Positions 1-4,811 of a stretch of 5,348 nucleotides of DNA are shown one piece after another; within the stretch, counting starts at the first letter, position 1, and each line of letters opens with the position of its first letter. The stretch is from contig CALLME010000074.1 in the NCBI GenBank assembly GCA_938007945.1, positions 1 to 5,348 on the forward strand, written 5' to 3'. The notes beneath the pieces were generated by a model that saw only the letters and a list, made by a program, of their open reading frames with translations, ran no database searches and was not told the origin of the DNA. Both the position numbers and the translations under genes were made by a program. The stretch is from an uncultured Caulobacterales bacterium. GTDB lineage: Bacteria > Pseudomonadota > Alphaproteobacteria > Caulobacterales > Maricaulaceae.

Positions 1-809
1 TCACTGACGCCGAGCGTGGCCTCACCGTTTGCGCCTAATTGTGACATATCCAAATCCACCTCGCCGAAAAAGCCAACTTGCCCCCATTCCAGCGCGAAAT
101 CTGGCACAGTCACCGCGCCAGATGTTTGCCACGCCTCAATATCTTCTGGTTCTAGCGTCGCCAGTCCCGTCGCAAGGCCCGTGCCTGTCACACGTCCAAT
201 GTTAGATCCAAAAGCTCGTTGCAGGTCACCGACAGACTTATCAGCGAGCGTCACGCCAGAGACATCAAACCGTGCACTCATTCCGTCTTGCAGCGGCGCA
301 ACGCTCGGCGAAATAGACACTTTGCCCGCCTCAATTCCCAGCACAGGCGGGGCGAGGCCCCCGGCTGAGGCAACCGCTTTGAGGCCGCGCATTGTGACGT
401 GAACGGATTTCAGCTTGCCCGTGACAGAACTGCCCATTTCAACGCGCATCTCTTCGCCAGCCAATATGAAGTCGTAAAGTTGCCCTTCGCTGCCCTTGAA
501 TTGCACGCGCGCGGGTGTGTCGGCAGACAGCGTCCAAATTGTCGGCTTCAGCGCACTCGCATTTATGTTTACAAGCTCCGCTTGATAGCGCCCGCCGTCA
601 CGACCCGTGATGTCGAGGTCTGAAAGTTGGGCTTGGTATTTCAAAGGAAACCCGCTGACTCGGATGTTGCTTATACGCATATTTAAACCGTCTGCGGCCA
701 TTTCAGATTTTGCGTCATTCAGTGCACCAATTAGCGTTTGTCGCCCCACAAACCAATAGGCACACCACGCGGCGAGGAGGACGAAAATAACAGCGATAAT
801 TTTCTTCAT
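1..809 (-). CDS. DUF2125 family membrane-anchored protein, C-terminus cut off by the window edge
   Basis: The reading frame starts at the ATG at 809-807 and stays open to base 1, giving 269 visible residues with no stop; the C-terminus lies outside the window. Residues 2-21 form a lysine-led hydrophobic segment (KKIIAVIFVLLAAWCAYWFV), a signal anchor or uncleaved signal peptide. The remainder is beta-rich and polar, as expected for a periplasmic domain. A GFPLKY motif at 53-58 and a late EWG...G.vdLD segment at 241-254 resemble DUF2125 (PF09898), a family of unknown function found mainly in alphaproteobacteria. The start is supported by an AGGGAG ribosome-binding site 8 bases upstream. The ATG also overlaps the stop of the ydcF-like gene (ATGA), making this the fourth gene of the ftsE operon seen here. 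The family call is from recalled sequence pattern, so it is likely but not certain. The biochemical function is unknown. Confidence 0.82.
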   Translation of the reverse strand, partial: MKKIIAVIFVLLAAWCAYWFVGRQTLIGALNDAKSEMAADGLNMRISNIRVSGFPLKYQAQLSDLDITGRDGGRYQAELVNINASALKPTIWTLSADTPARVQFKGSEGQLYDFILAGEEMRVEMGSSVTGKLKSVHVTMRGLKAVASAGGLAPPVLGIEAGKVSISPSVAPLQDGMSARFDVSGVTLADKSVGDLQRAFGSNIGRVTGTGLATGLATLEPEDIEAWQTSGAVTVPDFALEWGQVGFFGEVDLDMSQLGANGEATLGVS

Positions 810-1549
810 GGTGTATTCTCCCTGTTGGGTTTGGGTAAATCGGTATCAGATATGCCAGCATTTGGAACAAGCGCGCCATTATCTTCGATAATTGGGAGAT
901 GCGCCGCGCTACCGTTGCGAGTCTCCCGCACAAGGCTTCCGAGCAGCTTACCATATTCTTGCGCGTAGCGATCAAATTGCTTGCGGTCTTTCCACCAGGC
1001 CGCATGATCCGTACTTTTGACAGGGTAGGGCGTGATACGGATAGGGCCAACGGCACTGCGGATTTCGACTTTGGCGCGCGGCATATGATAGGCTGATGTC
1101 ACAAGCAAGACGTGCTCATAACCGAGCGCCTGGGACCAGGCGGCCGTCTCGCGTGCATTGCCAATCGTGTCCTCTGCGGCGTAATCTAAGTCTACGCAGC
1201 AATTATCCATATCTTCACTAAGGCCCAAAAGGTCGCGAATATCTTCGCGTGAATTTTGGGCATTTACGCCAGAGATAAGCAGCCGCTCGCCGTGACCGTT
1301 TCGCAAAAGTTGAGTCGCCGCTTCAAGCCGGCCGCCGCCGCGTCCTGTCCAGACGACAATGCCGTCCGCTTGCGGCACAGGCGAGGGGAGCACTGGCGAA
1401 CTCACCAGAGAGGCGAATTTAAGAAAGCCGCCAAGTAAGGCCGCAAAGCAAAGCAGGACAAAAAAAGCAAGGACCTTCGCCAATCCCCAGCTGCCGAGAA
1501 ATTTTCTCTCGCGCGCGTCTTGAGATTTTTTGTGGTGTCCTCGGCTCAT
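806..1549 (-). CDS. YdcF/SanA-like DUF218 domain membrane protein
   Basis: This 247-residue protein has a basic N-terminus, one membrane segment at about residues 23-48, and a DUF218 domain (PF02698) at about 61-203. Family hallmarks visible are the first strand ADGIVVWTG (61-69) followed by R74LEAA, the LLISGV strand (90-95), the EDTIGNA motif (126-132), and HVLLVTSAYHMPRA (146-159). DUF218 proteins include E. coli SanA, ElyC and YdcF, linked to envelope integrity and cell-wall or lipid-carrier metabolism, but no firm enzymatic reaction is established for this branch. The domain should face the periplasm. Two adjacent cysteines (117-118) precede the EDTIGNA motif. The start codon overlaps the ftsX stop (ATGA at 1549-1546), and no strong ribosome-binding site precedes it, so translation probably depends on coupling to ftsX. 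The stop in turn overlaps the DUF2125 start. The C-terminal 40 or so residues after the domain are low in recognisable features. Confidence 0.88.
   Translation of the reverse strand: MSRGHHKKSQDARERKFLGSWGLAKVLAFFVLLCFAALLGGFLKFASLVSSPVLPSPVPQADGIVVWTGRGGGRLEAATQLLRNGHGERLLISGVNAQNSREDIRDLLGLSEDMDNCCVDLDYAAEDTIGNARETAAWSQALGYEHVLLVTSAYHMPRAKVEIRSAVGPIRITPYPVKSTDHAAWWKDRKQFDRYAQEYGKLLGSLVRETRNGSAAHLPIIEDNGALVPNAGISDTDLPKPNRENTP
818..823 (-). promoter_or_regulatory. Ribosome-binding site of the DUF2125 gene
   Basis: Reading the minus strand, AGGGAG lies 8 bases before the ATG at 809. It sits inside the last codons of the ydcF-like gene. It supports the chosen start and allows independent as well as coupled translation at the ATGA junction. 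Confidence 0.6.
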
Positions 1550-2445
1550 TGATAAAGCCGTGTTTTATGGAGGATACCGCGCGCGCTGACTCCCGCTGCA
1601 ACGGCGCAGACGACCGTAAAGACGACACATAGCGCGATTATAATGACTATATCTGACACGCTCGGCGTGAGCGCCATAAGCAGCCCGCTATCAGAGGGGC
1701 CGCGCAGCAAGCGGTAAAGCCCTAAAAATAAAATAGCACAAAGCGCGCCAATAAAAGCCGACATCGCACCAACTTTGATGGTGCGCATGACAAAGAGCTT
1801 AGTGATAAAGTTATCTGCCGCGCCGACTTGGGCGAAGACAGAAATCGTCTTAGACTGGGCGGACATGGTGGATTGTGTCGCGAAAATGCTCGCGGCTGTG
1901 CCTGCAAAAAACGTCAGCAGCAAGATAAGCCAACTCCCAAGGCTAAAAGCCCGCGCGCTTCGATTTAACTCATCTGCCCAGTTTTTATGATCAGATATCA
2001 CAGCAGAGATACTCGCCGCGTCAAGTGCCTGCGCGATTGAGTTGCGCTGTGCTTCTGTTGAGTCTGAGAGCGTAATCATAATGGGCAATGCAATCCCCTC
2101 AGGCAGTTCCGCGCTTATACTTTCGCCGAGCCAAGGTTCAAGCAGTGCGGCCGCATCCGCGTCATTCATGCGCACGGCGTTCACGTCTGGTGCCGTTTGC
2201 GAGATTACTGCAAGAGCCTGCTGCGCGACATCAAGACGGTCCTGCGGTGTGAGGTCGGTGAGCTGTACGCTCGCCTGTCCCGCAAGGTTTGATGTGAGCC
2301 CGTCATATTGGCGCACACCAAGGCGCGACGATAAAAGCGCGAGAACGGCGAAAAATGCCATAATACTCAGCACGACCCAAAGCGGGCGTTCAGCGGTACT
2401 ATCAACGGGCAGAAGCGGCTCTGTCTTTGGAGAGGCTGCACTCAT
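1546..2445 (-). CDS. ftsX: Cell division protein FtsX (ABC transporter permease-like subunit)
   Basis: This 299-residue protein has the FtsX topology: a cytoplasmic N-terminus, a first membrane helix at about 22-42, an extracytoplasmic domain at about 43-166 (with an NWADEL patch at 155-160), and three further helices near 167-190, 225-247 and 264-287. The cytoplasmic stretch between helices 2 and 3 contains SKTISVFAQVGAADNFI (198-214), which matches the conserved FtsX region that contacts FtsE. FtsX joins FtsE in the type VII ABC complex at the divisome. There, ATP hydrolysis is transmitted across the membrane to activate peptidoglycan hydrolases rather than to move a substrate. The length is normal for the family. 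The start overlaps the ftsE stop (ATGA at 2445-2442) and is preceded by a near-perfect AGGAGG site, so the start is secure. The extracytoplasmic domain is the poorly conserved part, so its partner in this organism cannot be read from sequence. Confidence 0.93.
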   Translation of the reverse strand: MSAASPKTEPLLPVDSTAERPLWVVLSIMAFFAVLALLSSRLGVRQYDGLTSNLAGQASVQLTDLTPQDRLDVAQQALAVISQTAPDVNAVRMNDADAAALLEPWLGESISAELPEGIALPIMITLSDSTEAQRNSIAQALDAASISAVISDHKNWADELNRSARAFSLGSWLILLLTFFAGTAASIFATQSTMSAQSKTISVFAQVGAADNFITKLFVMRTIKVGAMSAFIGALCAILFLGLYRLLRGPSDSGLLMALTPSVSDIVIIIALCVVFTVVCAVAAGVSARGILHKTRLYQ

Positions 2446-3173
2446 GGCGCCACCTCCTCATAAAGGCGGGCGTCTTGCAAATGTAGAACGCGCGCTGGCA
2501 CTTCGTCGATTAGCTCGCGGTCGTGGGTCGCTATGAGCACGGTCGTACCCATACGGTTCATCTCGCCGAACAATCTTATCAAACGCGCGCCGATTTCAGG
2601 GTCGACATTGCCCGTCGGTTCATCCGCAATGAGGAGTTTCGGCTTCGCAATCACAGCGCGCGCAATGGCCACGCGTTGCTTTTCCCCGCCTGAGAGCGTG
2701 CGCGGTGAGGCATCTAACCTCTCGCCCAGACCGACCCAAGACAGCAGGTCGCGGACATTCCTATCATACTGCTCTGGCGCGACGCCTTGCACACGTAAGG
2801 GCAGGGCGACATTCGCGTAAACGGAGAGATGGTCGATAAGACTAAAGTTTTGCCACACCACACCAATTTGGCGGCGCATGTCGGCAAGCTCAGCTTTAGA
2901 GCGTTGCGAAATATCGTGCCCAAACAGCGACACAAGCCCGCGCGAGGGTTGAAGCGCCAAATAGATCAGCCTCAGCAGTGTTGATTTCCCCGCGCCCGAT
3001 GGCCCCGTCAAGAAATTAAATGTCCCTGCGCCGAGACTTAAATCTATGTCGTTCAGCACTTCGGGGCCGCGGCCATAGCGTAAGCCGACGCGGTCAAAGC
3101 GCACCACGTCTTGCCCTTGGATGGGCGAGGCCGAGGGGTTAGGCGGTGGCGGTGATGCAGGTCCGGTGCTCAT
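2442..3173 (-). CDS. ftsE: Cell division ATP-binding protein FtsE
   Basis: This is a complete ABC ATPase of 243 residues if the ATG at 3173 is used. Visible motifs in order are Walker A GPSGAGKST (57-65), the Q-loop glutamine Q108 in VVWQNFSLIDHLSV, the signature LSGGEKQRV (160-168), Walker B LLIADEP (180-186, catalytic E185), the D-loop GNVDP (188-192) and switch histidine H217. The direct ATGA overlap with ftsX identifies it as FtsE rather than another small ABC protein such as LolD. It sits on the cytoplasmic face of the division site, binds FtsX, and in other bacteria also contacts FtsZ. The first 21 residues (PASPPPPNPSASP-type, proline and serine rich) are extra relative to the usual FtsE N-terminus, which begins near V24. 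The ATG lacks a clear ribosome-binding site, whereas GTG codons at 3107 and 3104 follow an AAGGG. The true start may therefore be internal, giving about 220 residues. The family assignment is firm; the start is not. Confidence 0.95.
   Translation of the reverse strand: MSTGPASPPPPNPSASPIQGQDVVRFDRVGLRYGRGPEVLNDIDLSLGAGTFNFLTGPSGAGKSTLLRLIYLALQPSRGLVSLFGHDISQRSKAELADMRRQIGVVWQNFSLIDHLSVYANVALPLRVQGVAPEQYDRNVRDLLSWVGLGERLDASPRTLSGGEKQRVAIARAVIAKPKLLIADEPTGNVDPEIGARLIRLFGEMNRMGTTVLIATHDRELIDEVPARVLHLQDARLYEEVAP
2453..2458 (-). promoter_or_regulatory. Strong ribosome-binding site of ftsX
   Basis: The minus strand reads AGGAGG 7 bases before the ftsX ATG, within the last codons of ftsE. It is the strongest Shine-Dalgarno match in the window. 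With the ATGA overlap it favours balanced production of FtsE and FtsX. Confidence 0.75.
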
Positions 3174-3184
3174 AGAGTAGTCTT

Positions 3185-3199
3185 AGGGTAAATCACCCT
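3185..3199. repeat. Short inverted repeat in the ftsE leader
   Basis: AGGGT and ACCCT are perfect 5-base complements separated by AAATC, 12-26 bases upstream of the annotated ftsE ATG. It could form a small hairpin in the ftsE messenger or be a protein-binding site. A 5-base stem can arise by chance, so its role is uncertain. Confidence 0.35.
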
Positions 3200-3237
3200 C
3201 GCTTCGCCATTAATTTTTTGCCATGCCCTGCATAAAA

Positions 3238-3250
3238 TAATCAGTGATTA
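3238..3250. repeat. 13-base palindrome, candidate operator
   Basis: TAATCA-G-TGATTA is a perfect 6-base inverted repeat around one central base. It sits 64 bases upstream of the ftsE ATG and 111 bases upstream of the zinc-ribbon ATG. Its symmetry and place between divergent genes fit a dimeric regulator site that could act on both operons. No regulator can be named from this sequence, and AT-rich palindromes of this size can occur by chance. Confidence 0.4.
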
Positions 3251-3319
3251 AGGCGCATAGTATGTAAAATATTGAAAGCGTAGACTTTGTGGCCAAATCG
3301 CCTAAACTTACACCATAAA

Positions 3320-3348
3320 TTGTCGTGTGAAAATGCGCGGGCTAATTT
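3320..3348 (+). promoter_or_regulatory. Weak candidate promoter for the zinc-ribbon gene
   Basis: TTGTCG (3320-3325) and TAATTT (3343-3348) are 17 bases apart. Read in the alphaproteobacterial style (TTGaCg ... GCTANAWC), TTGTCGT and GCTAATTT are 14 bases apart, a partial match to the Caulobacter housekeeping pattern. Transcription would begin near 3354-3356, only about seven bases before the ATG and downstream of the apparent ribosome-binding site. If real, this promoter therefore makes an almost leaderless messenger. Two sub-consensus boxes make this a tentative call. Confidence 0.25.
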
Positions 3349-3353
3349 GGGGA
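3349..3353 (+). promoter_or_regulatory. Probable ribosome-binding site of the zinc-ribbon gene
   Basis: GGGGA lies 8 bases before the ATG at 3362. It favours this ATG over the in-frame upstream TTG at 3287, and the zinc-ribbon motif begins directly after the ATG as in the family. Confidence 0.5.
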
Positions 3354-3361
3354 AAATAGCT

Positions 3362-4237
3362 ATGATAATTTCATGTCCAGACTGCGCCACGCGGTTTCAA
3401 ACTTCTGCCAAAGCCATTGGCCCAAATGGACGGACTGTGCGTTGTGCAAGCTGCAATACGACATGGTTTGTCCCCGCAGAGGAAGGCGAATTAACGCTCG
3501 ACCGTCTTGCGCTTGATGATATCGAAGCGTCTGAACGTGAAGTTGTGGTCGCGAGGCGCAGCACCACAAAGGCGTTGAAAGAAGACTTGGCGCAGCAATC
3601 CAAACGTCAATTCGCGGCCAGCCTTGGCGGCGCCGTCGACGAGAGCGCTGTGGCCGCTGCGGCTTGGAAGGGCACGTCTGACACTGAGGGAAATGATAAA
3701 CTTCGCGGCGCCCATACGCAAATGCGAGAGCAGAAGGAACGCAAACAATCACGCCGCCGTTTTTGGAACGTCATGCTGATCTGGCTCACCCCATTGCTCC
3801 TTTTGGCCGCGCTTGCATTTGCAGCTTATGTTTTCCGCCAAGATATTGTTGACCGCGCGCCAAAATCGGCGAGCCTTTACCAAAGCCTCGGCATTGATGT
3901 CTCGGGGCCAGGTCTTTCGCTTAGCCCGCCGACGGCGCGCTATGCGGAAATTGACGGCAAGGCAGTGTTGATTGTTGAGGGCACGATAAAGAATATTTCA
4001 GATGAGAGTCTGGCTATTCCCATGGTGGCGCTGTCCCTGCATAATAGCTCAGGCCAAGAAGTGGCACAGTGGAATGTCGAGCTCGAGCGCGCACGACTGA
4101 ATTCAAGTGAGACAGCGGATTACATGTCGCAATATCCCACCCCGCCGCTTGACGCGGTAGAGCTTCGATCGCGCTTTTCAAATGAGATGGAGGCGATAAA
4201 AACGCCTGTCACAATCACCTCGCCAGGCAACCCATGA
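3362..4237 (+). CDS. MJ0042-type zinc-ribbon, single-pass membrane protein
   Basis: This 291-residue protein opens with a zinc-ribbon: C5-x2-C8 and C28-x2-C31, in the pattern MIISCPDCATRF ... GRTVRCASCNTTW typical of MJ0042/zinc_ribbon_5 domains at the N-terminus of alphaproteobacterial membrane proteins. Residues about 40-130 are a charged, alanine-containing linker ending in a basic patch (KERKQSRRR, 125-133). One membrane helix follows at about 136-158. The C-terminal domain (about 185-280) resembles DUF3426: a repeated-strand fold with VEGTIKNIS (205-213), a W238 strand and PPLDAVELRSRF (261-272). By the positive-inside rule the zinc ribbon is cytoplasmic and the C-terminal domain periplasmic. 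Function is not established. An in-frame TTG at 3287 would add 25 residues before the zinc ribbon and is unlikely. The stop overlaps the hpt start (ATGA), indicating a two-gene operon. Confidence 0.88.
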   Translation: MIISCPDCATRFQTSAKAIGPNGRTVRCASCNTTWFVPAEEGELTLDRLALDDIEASEREVVVARRSTTKALKEDLAQQSKRQFAASLGGAVDESAVAAAAWKGTSDTEGNDKLRGAHTQMREQKERKQSRRRFWNVMLIWLTPLLLLAALAFAAYVFRQDIVDRAPKSASLYQSLGIDVSGPGLSLSPPTARYAEIDGKAVLIVEGTIKNISDESLAIPMVALSLHNSSGQEVAQWNVELERARLNSSETADYMSQYPTPPLDAVELRSRFSNEMEAIKTPVTITSPGNP

Positions 4238-4773
4238 GCGGTTCAGCTCGCGTTGAGGTTCTTATCGCATCCGCAGAGATTTCAACGCGCATAGAGCGCC
4301 TCGCGGACGCACTTGCATGTCACATAGATGACGAGACGATTGTCATCGCCTTGATGGATGGGGCGTTGATTTTTGCGACTGACCTTTTACGCGCGCTCTA
4401 CGTCCGTGGCGTGAATCCGATTTTTGAGAATATGACACTTTCAAGTTACGGCGACGATATTCAAAGCGCAGGTGAGATTACCGTACAAAAGGGCTTAAGT
4501 CGTGATGTGACAGCTCGTAAAGTTTTGATAGTTGACGATGTGTTTGAGACAGGACTGACACTTAAAAAAGCTGCGCAAATCGCGAAAGAGGCGGGTGCAT
4601 TAGAGGTATTGACCTGCGTATTTGCCACGAAATCCGGTTATAGCGAGGACGGCACGACCCCCGATTTCAGTGGGTGGGACGCGCCTGATGTTTTCCTCGT
4701 CGGTTACGGTATGGACTTTAAAGGACGTTACCGTGGCCTGCCCTATATTGGTGATTTGCTCGGCTCTGCTTAG
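4234..4773 (+). CDS. hpt: Hypoxanthine phosphoribosyltransferase
   Basis: This 179-residue protein has the normal length for bacterial Hpt and aligns along its whole length with the family. It transfers the phosphoribosyl group of PRPP to hypoxanthine (often guanine too) in cytoplasmic purine salvage. Visible elements are loop I ALMDGALIF (39-47), loop II SSYG (70-73), the PRPP-binding motif VLIVDDVFETGLTL (97-110), and the purine-site residues K133, F154 and D161, equivalent to human K165, F186 and D193. The family-typical RYRGLPYIG tail spans 165-173. Two positions differ from the human and E. coli enzymes: the catalytic-base aspartate of E/D-D-x-x-D-T/S-G is E105, and the loop I Lys/Arg is D42. 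The Glu variant is, to my recollection, seen in alphaproteobacterial Hpt proteins. The ATG overlaps the zinc-ribbon stop; the upstream ribosome-binding site is weak, so translation is probably coupled. Other PRPP-motif transferases are excluded by the GYGMDFKGRYR region. Confidence 0.92.
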   Translation: MSGSARVEVLIASAEISTRIERLADALACHIDDETIVIALMDGALIFATDLLRALYVRGVNPIFENMTLSSYGDDIQSAGEITVQKGLSRDVTARKVLIVDDVFETGLTLKKAAQIAKEAGALEVLTCVFATKSGYSEDGTTPDFSGWDAPDVFLVGYGMDFKGRYRGLPYIGDLLGSA

Positions 4774-4781
4774 CTTTGAGT

Positions 4782-4811
4782 GAACGACTAAAACCGTTTT
4801 AAAAGTCGTTC
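4782..4811. terminator. Possible bidirectional hairpin between convergent hpt and DUF4175 genes
   Basis: GAACGACT (4782-4789) and AGTCGTTC (4804-4811) are perfect 8-base complements around a 14-base AT-rich loop. They lie at the convergent gene ends and span the DUF4175 stop codon. The position fits a shared terminator, but neither strand has a T-tract after the stem, so it is not a standard intrinsic terminator. It could act with Rho or stabilise the 3' ends. Confidence 0.4.

Larger units (their letters stand above)
3174..3361. promoter_or_regulatory. Divergent intergenic control region between ftsE and the zinc-ribbon gene
   Basis: This 188-base stretch separates the divergent starts and is visibly richer in A and T than the flanking genes. 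It must hold the promoters for both operons unless one lies farther inside a gene. It contains a 13-base palindrome (3238-3250), a short inverted repeat in the ftsE leader (3185-3199), and only weak matches to housekeeping promoters. On the minus strand, TTGGCC (3296-3291) and TATTTT (3271-3266) are 19 bases apart and could serve ftsE, though the match is poor. I see no GANTC site and no clear CtrA full site (TTAA-N7-TTAA) by eye. No small gene or RNA gene is evident. Confidence 0.6.

Noticed and set aside
16..623. Plus-strand open frames at 16-402 and 399-623
   Set aside because: They lie antisense to the DUF2125 frame, which has a ribosome-binding site, signal anchor and family motifs; their translations show no recognisable domain.
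2042..2820. Plus-strand open frames at 2042-2536 and 2533-2820, overlapping by ATGA
   Set aside because: They are antisense shadows of ftsX and ftsE. The apparent overlap is coincidental, and their Ser/Arg/Ala-rich translations have no domain signature.
3207..3265. Possible CtrA or GANTC (CcrM/GcrA) sites upstream of ftsE
   Set aside because: TTAA-like tetramers occur but not with the 7-base spacing of a full CtrA site, and no GANTC was seen in the intergenic region.
3287..3361. In-frame upstream extension of the zinc-ribbon gene from a TTG at 3287
   Set aside because: The added residues precede the zinc-ribbon methionine, have no family counterpart, lie in AT-rich control DNA and lack a ribosome-binding site; the ATG at 3362 has GGGGA upstream.
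3360..3789. Several minus-strand open frames opposite the zinc-ribbon gene
   Set aside because: They are antisense to a gene with clear zinc-binding cysteines and a membrane helix, and none has a plausible ribosome-binding site or known motif.
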